Shown piece after piece: positions 12,266 to 25,174 of a stretch of DNA of 64,000 bases; position 1 is the first letter of the stretch; the number at the start of each line of letters is the position of its first letter. Both the position numbers and the translations under genes were made by a program. The stretch is from Cephalotrichum gorgonifer (taxonomy: Eukaryota; Ascomycota; Sordariomycetes; Microascales; Microascaceae). The stretch covers positions 598,441 through 662,440 of the forward strand of contig ONZQ02000002.1 in NCBI GenBank assembly GCA_900312665.1, in the 5' to 3' direction. The notes under the pieces were generated by a model that had not been told where the DNA came from, made no database searches, and worked only from the letters and a program-made list of their open reading frames with translations.

Positions 12266-15200
12266 ATGTCAACAGGGTTCAACCCCGGGCTAGTCACCCC
12301 GGAACGGACCCCCCCGGGCCTCGGCCTTGGTGACAAAGGCTACGACCCGTCCGCCATCGCCATCTGTGGCATTGGCCTTCGCCTCCCGAGCGGAATCCGC
12401 AACACCCGGGACTACTGGGATCTCCTTGTCAATGGACGAGACGCGCGGGGCCCGATCCCCGCCAGCCGGTACAACATCAACGGCTTTGATGACTCCCTGG
12501 GCGGAAAGGGTGGGATCAAGGCCCGGTCTGGGTACTTCTTAGATGAAGATCTCTCTGCGCTCGATACCAGCTTCTTCTCGATGACGAGGAAAGAGGTTGA
12601 AGGGTGCGATCCCCAGCAGCGACATCTCCTAGAGGTCGTCAAAGAGTCACTCGACGATGCTGGCGAAGTGAACTACCGTGGGCAGTCTGTTGGGTGTTAC
12701 GTCGGCACATTTGGGGACGATTGGCTATTAATTGGGGCCAAGGAGACGCAGCATCAGGACGGATATGGGTATCTGGCGACGGGTAATGGCGATATGATGC
12801 TCGCGAACCGTGTGTCGTACGAGTATGACTTTAAAGGACCAAGGTATGTTCAGGACCTCGAATTCATCTTTCGACCTAAGACTAGCATCGCTGGCGCGAA
12901 AAAAGCCCGCTGACCTCGCCTTGTCTCTTAGTACTGTCGTGAAAACAGGCTGCTCCGCCTCCCTAGTCGGCCTCCACGAGGCTTGCCGTGCGATCCAAGC
13001 CGGCGATGCGACGTCAGCCATCGTGGCTGGCACTAGCATAATCATGACGCCTTCGATTTCGGCGTCCTTTACTTCTGAGGGAATCCTTTCCCCGGACGGT
13101 TCCTGCAAGACCTTCGACGAGAAGGCCAATGGCTTCGCGCGCGCAGAGGCCATCACGTCAGTATATGTCAAACCGCTGGGCGCCGCCCTCCGGGACGGCA
13201 ACCCCATCCGGGCCGTGATCCGGGGCACAGGGACAAACAGTGACGGACGGAGCAAGGGGCTTTTGAGTCCTAATGACAAAGCACAGGAGGCACTGATGCG
13301 CAAGGTTTATTTCGATAATGGGCTTGATCCTGGTGACACGGCGTATGTTGAGGTAAGTTCTCGTCCTTGGAGCTTATTTCTTGTGGTATCCGTTGGTTTC
13401 TGTGCTGGTTTATTTCCTCTGCCCTTGTCGCTCAATCCCTGTCGTCGTCTATTTCTCCGAATGGGGCAATGCCGTGTTTACCCGGCGATCCCGGCCCGGA
13501 GTGGGGCCGGCCGGAGACATGACATGACGGGTGCTTGCCGCGTGAGGCATGCACAAAATGACGCCTCTGCACATAATGTCTCACCTCTCTCCCACTCTTG
13601 AGAGAACACAACATGCAATTGCGTACAGGACGGATGGCGGCTAACCTGAGCCCAGTGTCATGGTACTGGTACCGCTACTGGAGACCCGATTGAGGCTAAC
13701 GCCGTCGGCAATGTGTTCGGGAACCGGGGCGTTTACATCGGATCCGTCAAGCCCAATGTCGGCCACTCGGAGGGGTCCTCGGGTCTAAACAGTCTGATCA
13801 AGTGCGTGTTGGCGTTGGAGAATAAGATCATTCCGCCCAACATTAAATTTGAGACGCCCAATCCCAAGAGTGAGATCTTCCCCTCCTTCTCCCTCGCAAC
13901 TTTGGACTGGCGTCTCCTGGTTTATGCTCTACACTTTGGGTGAATCTCGAGTTGACAAGGGACATCTACTGACTATCTCTACCTTTGAACCACGCAGTCC
14001 AATTTGCCGAGAAGAACCTTCGTGTCCCAATCGCGCCGACACCCTTCCCGACCGACCGCCTAGCTCGCATCAGCATTAACTCCTTCGGTATCGGAGGTAC
14101 TAACGCCCATGTAAGTCGAAAAACTAAACTGTCTTTTCCTCACAATGCCACCTTGAGTGTAAGCCCGTTTTCTAACAAGAGTAACGAAAAGGTCGTCATC
14201 GACGCCTTCGGAGAACGGGACCCCATATCGCCCATCTCCCAGGTCCCCCGCCCAGAGCTCCTCCTCCTCTCTGCTAACACCAGCGGCTCCCTCACCACGT
14301 CGATAGACCGATACCGGGACTTCTTCCAGGGAAACCCCAGCCTCTCCCCCTCGAATGTTGCGTATACCCTCGCCTTTCACCGCGACAAGCTGCCCCACAG
14401 GGCCTTTGCCCTCGTGCAGGGTGGCGAGCTCATCGAGGCGTCGGCGCCCGCGAAGGCGCCCGGGGCCGCACCCGATGTGTTCTTGATTTTCAGCGGGCAG
14501 GGCGCTCAGTGGGCTGGTATGGGGTCCGACCTTATCCAAGCGGACGAGCTGTTCAGGAGGGATATCGAGAGTATGGATGCCGTGCTGCAGCGAGTTGAGC
14601 ACCCTCCGGCATGGTCACTAATACGTGCGTTCCACCTCCCTCCCCCCCCGTTTCGTACCACTTACCCCTCCCCTCAGCTCTACTCCAATTATCAAGTAAT
14701 TCTAATAGTTTTAATAGAGGAGCTGCAAAAGCCCGAGGCCGACAGCAAGATCAACCTAGCCGAGATGTCCCAGCCGCTTTGCACCGCCCTACAAATCGCA
14801 CTCATTAACCGTCTTACGCACACGGGCATCAAGCCAGCCGCCATAGTCGGCCATTCTAGCGGTGAGATCGCTGGCGCCTACGCTTCCGGTGCCATCTCCA
14901 AGGAGGCCGCCATCATCGCGGCCTACTACCGTGGATATGTCACAACAAAGCAGACCCTCGACGGCAGCATGGCCGCCGTGGGCCTAGGAAGCGAGGAGGT
15001 CTCTCCTTTCCTTATCGAGGGGGTGGTAGTGGCGTGCGAGAACAGTCCGTCGAGCACGACAATCTCGGGAGACAAGGAGAAGGTCCTAGAAGTGGTAGAC
15101 AAGATCAAAGCCGCCCTACCAGATGTCCTTGCACGACCGCTCAAGGTCAACATGGCCTACCATTCGCGTAAGTACTCATCCAGAACTCCTGAGTATCTCT

Positions 15201-18200
15201 TCTTCGTCCGCTAAGAGAATAACTAGATCATATGGTTGGGCTTGGAGAGGAGTACGTCGAGCTACTGCGCCGAGAGTTTGAGAAACTCGGCGCGTGGTCT
15301 GGTACCCCGTCCACGACATTCATATCCAGTGTCACGGGCGAGGTCATTGACTCAGGCTTGGCATTCGGGCCTGAGTACTGGCTTTCAAACCTCGTCTCGC
15401 CCGTCAAATTCTCCACCGCCGTCTCAGCTCTCCTCGACACCAAGGGCGACGGTCTCTTCCTCGAGATCGGCCCGCACTCAACCCTCGCGGGCCCCCTACG
15501 GCAGATCGCGGCGGGGAAGTCCCGATCTAACCCCTACGTCTCCTCACAAGTGCGAGGCGAGAACTCCGTTAAGAGTCTCATGACGGCGCTTGGAAAGCTC
15601 TACCAGGAGTCGGTAAATGTCGACCTCGGGTCCCTCTACCCAAGCGCGAAAACGCTGTCGGACCTGCCCACCTATCCGTGGGACCACAGCCAGTCCCTCT
15701 GGTACGAGAGCCGGGTTGCCCAGGATTGGCGATTCCGGAAGTATCCCCATCACCCCTTGCTCGGCGTGCGTATCCCCGAGACGCCGGATGTCGAGCCTCA
15801 GTGGCGGAATGTCCTGCACATGGAGGACATTGCGTGGATAGCAGACCACAAGGTCAGGCAGGATGTCGTGTTCCCGATGGCTGGGTACATCGCCACCGCG
15901 GGCGAGGCTGCGCGTCAGATGACTGGTGTCAAAGAGGGCTACAGCGTGCAACACGTCGTGGCCCACGCGGCGCTCGTCCTCAATGACACCAAGGGTACCG
16001 AGGTCATCACAGCGCTGAGGAAACAAAAGCTCACGGACAACGAGACCTCGGAACTGTTCAACTTCACCATCTCGTCGTACTCAGGATCGAATTGGGTAAC
16101 TCACTGCGAGGGCCAAGTGCAGGCCCTCCCCTCCGTCCCTGCTGCGACGGAGGAGCACCGGCTTCTGCCGCGCCGCGTCTCGGCGGGCCGGTTCTACGAT
16201 TACCTCGCCGAGGTTGGAATAAACTTTGGCCCGCACTTCAAGCGACTCGACAACGCATCATCTGCTGTCGATGAGATCCGCGCGACGGCGGATGTGAGCG
16301 GGATGAATGAGGAGCAGAACATCCCGTACCTACTCCACCCCGCCGTCATCGACTCATGCTTCCAGCTCTCGATCCTAGCGGGAGCTCAAGGCCTTGGCCG
16401 AAACCTTACGCAGCTACGCGTCCCGACCCTCATTGACAGAATGGACATCTTCCCCGGCGGCCAAAACATGACTGCCACTGCATCCTCTCGCGGAGAAAAC
16501 GGCACCGAGACCGTCGAGTGCACTGCCGACGGCAAAACAGTCCTAAAACTCTTCGGCTTCCACACGACACCCATCGATGACGGTCTAGATCCCGAATTCG
16601 ACACATACGCCGCCGCGAGACTGGAGTGGCTCCCGGACTTCGACTTCGTTGACCCCGCTCCGCTATTTAAGCCGGCAAACGTCGACCGGGCGGAGTTGCA
16701 TCTCATAGAGGAGCTCACCCTCCTGTGCATGCTTGACACTAGCGAGAGAATCGAGGGCCTCGAGCCATGCCAGCCTCACTTCAAGAAGTTCCGCGAGTGG
16801 CTCAAGATAGAAATCAACGCGTCCGCCGAGGGCCAGAACAGGCTTGTGGCCGACTCACCCACGTACATGAGCCTATCAAAGGAGGACCGGCACGTGCGAA
16901 TTGGCGAGCTGTACGAGAAACTCATGACTATGGAAAAGATCGGGCTCACGCAGGGGCTCAGGCGTATCCTAGACAACTGCGAGGGTATCTTCACGGGGAC
17001 CACGGAGACTATCGACATCCTGATGCAGGACGGCGTACTGGCGGACCTATACAACGTCGTCAGCTTCGGGTACAGCGACTTCGTGCGCCTTCTATCTAGC
17101 ACCAAGCCGACGCTGCGCATCCTCGAGGTCGGCGCGGGGACAGGCGGTACGACGGAGCTTATCCTCCGCGACCTCGTGCACGAGGGCGGGCTTCCGCGGT
17201 ACTCTACGTACACCTTTACCGACATCTCGGCCGGGTTCTTCCCGCAGGCGAAGGAGCGTTTCGACTACGCCGCTAACATGGAGTACAAGGTCTTCGATAT
17301 CTCCAAAGACCCCATTGAGCAGGACTTCCAAGAATCGTCGTACGACCTAATCATCGCTGCCAACGTTGTGCACGCCACACCCTCGCTGAAGGGGAGCCTG
17401 TCAAACCTCAACAAGCTCTTGAAACCACAGGGAATTCTAGTCCTTACCGAGGTATGCACGGAGCTACGTTCACCGACCTACATATTCGGTAACTTCGACG
17501 GGTGGTGGATGGGAGAGAATGACGGGCGCGAGTACCTCCCTTACGTCCCTGTCTCCCGGTGGGACGAGGAGCTCAAAGCCTCCGGGTTCACGGGTGTGGA
17601 CACGGACGTGTACGATGAGGTAGCACCGTATACGTGCTGCACGACAATCATGTCCCGGCGCGTCTCGGAGGTTCCGGCGCCCAGCGACGCTATCTCGCTT
17701 ATATCCTCAACCCCGGAAACGGGCGTCGCCAAGACGATAAAAGACGCGCTTCAGGCCCAGGGGCTGAATGTCACGGATGTGAAGATGAGCGAGGATATCC
17801 CTGCGGAGGGGGACATCGTCTGCTGTGTGGACCTCGAGGGGAACTTCTTCGAAGACATCTCCGAGGCGGACTTCGCAGCGTTCCAGAACCTGATCCAGGG
17901 TCTCAAGACACAGAAGACGCTGTGGCTCACCAAACCAACTCAAATCAACTGCGTTGATCCCCGCGCGGCGGGAACCATCGGCGTCGCGAGGACGCTCCGC
18001 TCCGAGCGCGAGGTGCCGTTCCACACGCTTGAGATCTCCCCCGACGAGCCGGACTTTTCCGCGCTGGTCCTCAAGGTCTTCGGGAAGATCCGCAGGGAGG
18101 AAGACGACGACAACCTCGCGACGGACAAGGAGTTCGCGGTATGTGACGGCGTAATCAGCATTAGCCGGTACCACCCCTTCTCCCTGAAGAGCGAGATCTC

Positions 18201-20681
18201 GGAGCGCAGCCTCGAGGGTGCGGAGACGATCACCGCGCTCGAGATCGGAAAGCCGGGGCTCATCGAGTCGCTATACTGGGAGGAGCGTGCCGTCGAAGGG
18301 GACCTGGCGGAGAATAGCGTGGAGATCGAGTGTAGGGCTGTCGGTCTGAACTTCCGCGACGTGTTGATCTCCATGGGCATCGTGCCCAAGTCCACCGAGC
18401 ACGCCGAGCTTGGTATCGAGGTCGCGGGTGTGATCCGCCGCGTCGGGTCCCAGGTCGAGGGTCTCCGCGTGGGAGACCGCGTCTTTGCCATCACGCCCAA
18501 CGGGTCTCTAATGTCGCGCACGACCGTCGTGGCGGCGCTGGTGAAGAGGATACCCGACAGCCTCAGCTTCGAGAAGGCGGCGACGATCCCCGTCGTGTTC
18601 GCCACGGCGCTCCAGGGCCTCCTGAACATGGGACGTCTGGAGAAGGGGCAGACGGTGCTGATCCACTCCGCGTGCGGAGGCGTTGGCATGGCGGCGATTC
18701 AGATCGCGAAGATGGTGGGCGCCGAGATATATGCCAGCGTCGGGAGCGAGGAGAAGATCCGATACCTCACGGAGAAGTTTGGGATCCCGCGGGATCACAT
18801 CTTCAACTCGCGCGACGACTCATTCTACGACGGCGTCATGAGGGCGACGGGGCACAGGGGTGTCGACCTCGTACTGAACTCGCTCTCGGGAAGCCTGCTC
18901 CACGCGTCGTGGAAGTGCGTCGCGCCGTTCGGGATGATGGTGGAGATTGGGAAGCGGGATCTCCTGGGCCACGGGAAGCTGGATTTAAATCCGTTCCTGG
19001 CGAACAGGACTTACTACTGCTTCGACGGGATGGAGGTTGCGTGGCAGCGGCCGGAGATGATGGGAAGGTATGTTCTTCTTTCTTTACCACCTGTTCCACC
19101 CTCACCCTTGTTTTCCTTCCTTTTTTGTTTCTTTCCTTTTCCATGCTTCACGGTTTCGTCCTACCCCATCTCTTGTAAAATACTTTGCAGAGCCCAGGAC
19201 CTCGGCTAACCCCATCCTAGACTCCTCGAAAAGTTCCTCACCCTCTACGAAGTCGGGCTCCTCCAACCACTCCCCGAGGTCAAGTACTTCCCTGCCCCCG
19301 AGTCTGAAGCCGCATTCAGATTCCTCCAGGGCGGCAGCCATATCGGCAAAGTAGTGGTCACCCTCCCCGGCCCGGACTCCCAACAGCCCATTCAGAGCAT
19401 CCCGGCGGCGCGCCACACGAGGTTTGACCCGCAGGCCAGCTACATTCTCACCGGTGGTCTCGGGGGCCTGGGTCGCGCGACGGCGACATGGCTTGTCGAG
19501 AGGGGAGCCAGGTCGCTTACCTTCCTGTCGAGGAGTGCGGCGAGCGGGGATAATGCCGTTTTCGTGGCGGAGCTAGAAGCGATGGGGTGTGAGGTCGTGG
19601 TTGTGTCCGGGTCTGCGGATAAGCTCGAGGATGTGGAGCGTGCTGTGAAAGAGTGCCCGCGTCCGATTAAGGGGGTGTTCCACATGGCCATGGTTCTAGA
19701 GGTAAGTTGGGTCACCCGTCCTTTTACTTTCCTTTCCTCCACCTACTGCTCTTATTCTTCACCCCTTTTAAGAGCTACGGAACTAACGTATTCTAGGACG
19801 CTCCCCTTATTGAAATGACCTTCTCCCAGTGGCACGCGGCCGTCAAGCCGAAGGTAGATGGCGCATGGAACCTCCACACCGCGCTCCTCCCCCACACACT
19901 GGACTTCTTCTTCCTCGCCAGCTCCGTCGTAACCACAACCCACCAGCCTGGCCAGGGCAACTACGGCGCAGGAAACACCTTCCTCGAGGCCCTCTGCCAG
20001 TACCGTCTCGGCCTCGGCCTCCCCGCCTCGGTCCTGGGCATCTGCCCGATCCGTGGGGTAGGCTTCGTGGCCGACAGCCCCGCGGCGCAACGCAATATGC
20101 GTGCGCAGGGAATCTACGACCTCGGGGAGCAGGCATTCCTGGAATACCTCGGGCACTCGCTCCTCCTCAACGGGACGAGGACGGCCAGCGCGGGCCCGGC
20201 GGCGGCGCCGCCCCGGGCGTGGAAGAACGAGGCGCAGGTCGTGATGGGGTTGCACTCGGAGAAGGACCTCGAGGACGCGGACAACCCGACGAACTGGAGG
20301 CGGGACAGGAGAATGGGGAGCTACCACAACGTGCACCGGAGCTCGGGGGCCGTGACGTCGTCGGACTCCTCGGGGCTCAAGAGCTTCCTCGCCAGCGCGG
20401 CGGAGGACCCGGATATCCTGGACTCGGAGGCCGGGGTGGAGTTCTTGGCGGGAGAGATCGGGAGGAAGGTGTATAGCATCATGCTGAGGGAGGGGGACAT
20501 CGATACGGGCATCAGCCTGGCGGCCCTGGGCGTGGACTCGCTCATGGCGACGGAGCTCAGGAGGTGGTTCAGGCAGGTGTTTGGGCTGAAGGTGGGCGTG
20601 CTGGAGGTGCTTGGGGCTGGGTCGCTGCTGCAGCTCGGGAGGGTTGTTGGGGAGGGCATTAAGGGAAAGACAGAGCCATAG
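12266..20681 (+). CDS. Highly reducing type I polyketide synthase
   Basis: An iterative fungal HR-PKS of 2471 aa that builds a reduced, C-methylated polyketide from malonyl-CoA and SAM. There are nine exons: 12266-12843, 12932-13352, 13656-13869, 13998-14110, 14192-14624, 14718-15167, 15227-19067, 19221-19701 and 19797-20681. All eight introns are GT-AG and the frame closes exactly. The KS (about 30-430) has Cys200 in a TGCSAS context with His335 and His370. The AT has FSGQGAQ and the GHSSG nucleophile Ser633. The DH has His944 and Asp1112. The MT has the SAM motif LEVGAGTGG near 1369, followed by a structural pseudo-KR. The ER (about 1730-2015) has a nucleotide loop at about 1883-1890. The KR has GGLGGLG near 2095 and Tyr2233. 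The ACP carries the phosphopantetheine serine, Ser2425. Every catalytic domain looks functional. There is no thioesterase, so release needs another enzyme. No biosynthetic gene adjoins it. The product is unknown. Confidence 0.95.
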
Positions 20682-21094
20682 TAGGGGGGGGTTACGAGGG
20701 GTATAAGTGAGTGTGAGCTTGAGCTTGCCGGACGGATGGTTGTTTTTGACGAGGTGTTTACGAGGATGAGCACGACGACATGAGCATGATGAGGATGCAC
20801 GACCGACCACGACCACGAGACGAATTTCTTTTGAATTTCCTTTGTCTGGATGGGATTTCAGTCTTTTTTCCCCTTTCCCTTCCTTTCCTTTCTCCATTTT
20901 CTTCATAATAGTCCCGCTTCTGTTTTTTTTTTTTTTTTTTTTCCTTTTCTTCCTTGGACACGACCAACTCTAGGTCCCACGAGCACGATGCGATAAACAG
21001 AATGGAATAATGTTTTGTAGTTTCGATCTGATACGTTTATAATGGTTTATTAGGACACGAAAATACTAGTTTGATATAGCACTAGTTATACCTC
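20682..21094. other. 3' flank of the PKS, up to the tRNA
   Basis: Holds the PKS 3' UTR and a pyrimidine-rich stretch that includes a run of 20 T (20923-20942). No gene is seen. Confidence 0.6.
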
Positions 21095-21166
21095 AGCATT
21101 GTAGCTCAGAGGTAGAGCACTGGGCTCATAACCCAGGGGTCCTAGGATCGACACCTAGCAATGCTA
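21095..21166 (+). tRNA. tRNA-Met (CAT), initiator type, no intron
   Basis: A 72-nt cloverleaf folds cleanly. The acceptor stem pairs AGCATTG with CAATGCT, the D stem GCTC/GAGC has a 7-nt loop, the anticodon arm is CTGGG-CTCATAA-CCCAG, and the T stem is CTAGG/CCTAG. The anticodon is CAT. Features typical of eukaryotic initiators are present: an A1-T72 pair, three consecutive G-C pairs closing the anticodon loop, and a T loop with A at positions 54 and 60 (ATCGACA) instead of TTCGAAT. The discriminator base is A. The internal A box is around 21102-21112 and the B box around 21144-21154. The acceptor stem differs from the AGCTGCG stem I remember for Neurospora initiator tRNA, so it may be a variant or second copy. 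Confidence 0.92.
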
Positions 21167-21182
21167 CTCGTGCATAATAACG

Positions 21183-21195
21183 TTTTTTTTTTTTT
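21183..21195 (+). terminator. RNA polymerase III terminator of tRNA-Met
   Basis: A run of 13 T begins 17 nt after the 3' end of the tRNA, on the same strand. This is the usual Pol III stop signal. Confidence 0.85.
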
Positions 21196-23141
21196 ACCTT
21201 TCTCTCTCCTTTTGAAGAGGAAAAACATTGCAAGAAAAAGAAAGTGGACCCGCGTGCAGTATGAGCGGGGGAAACTTGGTTTGTATCTCCACTATTACAA
21301 CATACTCGCATTAGTTACCACAGGTTCGGTAATAGAAATCATGTTTTACTCTCCACGGCGTCATTGTTCCGGTTTTTATTTCATTATCGGGGTGGTGTTA
21401 GCAACCGAGGCCCTCGACGACTGCAAGTAGACAAGGAGAGTTTTGAGTTTATTGGCGGGACGACGAATGACGGCGGCTGGGATTAGATTAGACAAACGCC
21501 CATATTCGAAGTTGGAGCTACGATATTCTACAGTACTAGGCCATCCGTACCCGCCCGCTCAAACACCCGAAGCTCGCCCGCCGATCACCGAGCTCTGAAC
21601 CGAACTAAAACATGCACCCACTGCCGTCCCGGCTAGTTCTCGCGAGTGGAGTTCGCGCGAACGCGAGCATGCGGAGAAATGGGGTAATATTAGGCAGGTC
21701 TAAGCTACTTCGGGATAGATAGAACGTGACTGGTCCCTTGTCATGGCTTCGCGCGGAAAGCTGTTATCGGACGGTTCCTGAGTTTTTCTGGAGAAGACGA
21801 AGGGGGAAGCGAGCAGGAAATCGCCGCATGACTGACTCCCCAATCTGGCTGGTGTGGGCATCGCATGAACCTGAGAAATTTGCAGATGGTGCTCCCTCTC
21901 CCTCGGGTGGTTCCTTCCCTGTCTTGTTGTAGATCTTTGTTTACTTGTACTTTGTACAGTTTCGCGGTTTTTTTTTCGGGCGTCCGAGAGCGGGCGCCTC
22001 TATTATTAGTTTACCACACGTTTTGATAAATGGAGGGCTCTCTTTGTTTACCCGTGCTCGTGTCTTCGTGCCTGGTCTGATCTGGTACAGTCACTTCCAC
22101 TTTCTGGTGTGGCATGGCCTCTCGTTTCCGGGTCAGTCGGCGTTCCCGGGTGACAGTCGCGTGCGGTGCAACCATCCTCCTGGCCGAAACCGATGACCTC
22201 AGGGGGAGAAAGGGGTGCACTGGAATAGAACGGGGTTTCTGCTTGGACATGGTCATGATACTAATAATGCTTGGCTGGTGATGGCGATGGGGATGCGTGA
22301 GGCATGTTCTCTGGCAAGGGAGAGTATTGGTACTTCGCTGCGCCTTGCCATCTTGTAGGTACATGTTGTAATACCGATGACAGCTGATAGTCCGCTCCTC
22401 CCTCCATCACCGGCTTTGATCGATCCATGACGCTCGTACTCGAATGAATGCCCTAAAGTGGGCACTGTTAGGACCAAACAGTGGGCGGAGGCACTGTATT
22501 CATTCATTGCTCTAGAGGTAGAAACCAGAAGATTAGCACCTGAACGGCGCAGCTCACACGGCCCTGGCCCGGACCTGTCAGAAGTTTCCCCCACGGCACC
22601 TCGGACTTAATGCGGGAAAGGAGTGTGACAAAATTTTCGCACTCCCCATTTCAACGCGCCACACCCGCACCAGCCGATGGACCGAGCTCCACCTCCCTCC
22701 CTCCTTGCCCCCAAACACCAAATCAAACGCAGGCCATTTTTTTTTATCACCCGAGAGGAGCGTCATATTCCATTCCATCACGGCCACCGTCCCTCTTTCA
22801 ACCTCCCCACCCGCTCCCATCGCTCGGGATCCCTTGCGCATCCATCTTTTTTTGTTTCCTTTTAATACCGGGAATTAAGCTTCCCGTCGAATCCCTCGAG
22901 CTATCTAATACTCTCGCAAACTAATCATCCCACCTCCGACCGGTCGACCCAGCTCGAAGCCGAAACCCGAAGCGACCGCCGCCGAACAAAGCAGAGCAGT
23001 CAAGAGGCAAGAGAGCCATCGCGAGAGCGACCTCTTTGTCCGCGAATCCTCGACCAAAAATCCCAGTCTCCCCGGAGCGACGCAGATCCTCCTCGGCCCG
23101 CCCTGTACTCGATGGTCGCGCCGCTATAGCGCCATTTCAAG
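21196..23141. other. Intergenic tRNA-Met to MDM34
   Basis: About 1.9 kb without a supportable gene. A GC-rich imperfect inverted repeat lies around 21647-21675 (repeated TCGCG words). The right part carries the MDM34 promoter and leader. Confidence 0.5.
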
Positions 23142-25174
23142 ATGGCCTTCAACTTCAACTGGTCGCCGCTCACCGCGGACGAGCACTTCTACAACCGCGC
23201 CAAGGACCTGCTCACGAGGGCTCTTAACAAGTCGCCGAAGCCGCCCATCATCGTCGATGACATCCTCGTATCCGACTTCAACCTGGGCTCCGTGCCGCCC
23301 GACCTCGAGATCCTCGAGATCGGTGACCTTGCCGAGGATAGGTTCCGCGGCATTTTCAAGATGTGCTACTCGGGGGATGCGTCCGTGACGTTGAAGACCC
23401 GCGTTCAGGTATGGGAATGTCGTTTTTTTTCTTTGATCATCCGTTGCTCGAATAACGCCTGGCCCGTGGATATTGCGCCGTGCGATAATTTCGCACTTTC
23501 CACGGGTGTGATCGTGATGCTTCAATTGCCTCTCGTCGCATCACGCGACCCGACACTGAATAGCTTCTACCATTCATTCGCGCTTGCACCATCCCCCTCC
23601 CCCCTTCTCCTAACCCCTTTGCTCGATCGTGTTTCGCTCCATTGTTTCCGATCTCCACAATGGCCCCCTCTTCGCCCCTGGGCATTGTCGCATTGATTTC
23701 CAAATTACTGGACCCACCACCAGGATACGCGCTTCGCGACCTGGTTGCGCGCGCAATACCAGTCAGTGGCTAATATCAACAACCATCAAAACAGGCAAAT
23801 CCAATGAATACATACCTCAACTCGACGCCCTCGTTTACGTCACCCCAACCACTGGCTGCGTCCGACGGCTTGACAATACCCCTCTCAATCACGTTATCGC
23901 ATATCAGGCTATCGGCCTTCATCATCGTCGTCTATTCGAAGCACAAGGGTGTGACTATAGTCTTCCGCAATGACCCTATCGAATCGCTCAAGGTCTCGTC
24001 GACCTTCGACTCCATTCAGTTTGTGCGTGACTACCTACAGAGGACAATCGAGACCCAGCTGCGAAACCTTATGATGGACGAGCTTCCGAGCATCATCCAC
24101 CGCTTCTCACTCGAGGTCCTCTGTCATCAGCGACTTCCGCGAGCCGAGATGGAAGACGGGGAGGGTGTTATTGATCCCTTGGCGAGCCCGCCGCTGGACC
24201 CCGTCGATTCCAGTGGCAACCTACTCGACCCGAGTGAGATCTCTCCGCTCTCGCTTAGCGACGGCGAGGAGGTACAGTTCCAGTTCCGGTCACTGTTCTC
24301 CAACCTCAACCTGATGCGCCTCACTCAGGTCGCCGACTCGCACGGCTTCCTGTCGACCTTCTGCCCTGGCCTCAGGGATATCCAGCTCCGAGGTGCCGAT
24401 TCGGATTCGTCCGACCACAGCGGAGCCTCGACCCCGCCCACCCCAAGCTTGGCGAAGACGTATTCTTTCAACGGGTCAGAGTCCACCTACACATTCTCTG
24501 ACACGAGCAGCGCGAGCCACGGGCAGGTCCCTTCGAGACCGTCCCTTGCGAATCTCAACTCCGGCCTCGCGTTGGGGTCTGGCAGGTCCCACTCTTACAC
24601 GGCACGCAAGAGGAAACACAGGGTAGTCAACCTCCGAAAGTCCAAGTCGGAAACCGTATCAGAGGTTTCTAGCGAGGCGGGAGATTCTACGACTGAGGGC
24701 GCCTCGGTTACCGCCCAGTCGATGCCCGAGCCCCTCACGAATATCACCATCCCTGAAGAATCGGAAGCGGAGGTTCCTGCCGCCGCGTCTACGAGGAGGA
24801 CTCGATTCGACGTATCATCGGAGAGGAGGCCAAGTCGCACACCCCTGACTACCGATCTCTTCATGACCCCCACAAGTGGTCCCGCTCAAGTCACCACTAC
24901 GCCCACGGCCCCGGTAGTAGAGGAGAAGGTGGCTACGAAGCAGACCTCTCAGACCACGCCCGTGATTGAATCTTCTCACCGCTCGGAAAAGAAGCACCAG
25001 CCACCTCAGAGGCCACCGCTCCCCCTCGACACCCCTTCAGCCGTCTTCGAGCAGGCCTGGATCATGAAGATGGCGGGCGAGATCGCCCGACGGGTCTACG
25101 ACGAGAAGAACCGGCAACCTTCACTCTGGGATGAGAGGGAGGACGTCCCGCCGCCCTATGAAGCCTCCAGGTAG
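23142..25174 (+). CDS. MDM34: MDM34, ERMES complex outer-membrane subunit
   Basis: Mdm34 (Mmm2) is a subunit of ERMES, the ER-mitochondria encounter structure, which tethers the two organelles and moves phospholipids between them. The model has exon 1 at 23142-23408, an intron at 23409-23794 (386 nt, long for this window) and exon 2 at 23795-25174, giving 548 aa. The N-terminus MAFNFNWSPL and the following stretch (NKSPKPPIIVDDI, EILEIGDLAEDRFRGIFKM) are hallmarks of the family and form the start of the lipid-binding SMP domain at about residues 1-195. Exon 2 continues it (SLKVSSTFDSIQFVRDYLQ). The rest is a Ser/Thr/Pro-rich tail ending PPYEASR. The splice at CAG|GCA gives the expected RVQANP junction. 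It may be intact and expressed normally; nothing unusual is seen. Confidence 0.95.

Noticed and set aside
19815..20476. Frame inside the last PKS exon in another reading phase
   Set aside because: It is a high-GC shadow of the KR-ACP coding exon, with Arg/Pro/Gly-rich low complexity.
20923..20942. 20-T run as a Pol III terminator for a second small RNA gene
   Set aside because: No A box, B box or cloverleaf was found upstream on this strand. It is better explained as low-complexity PKS 3' flank.
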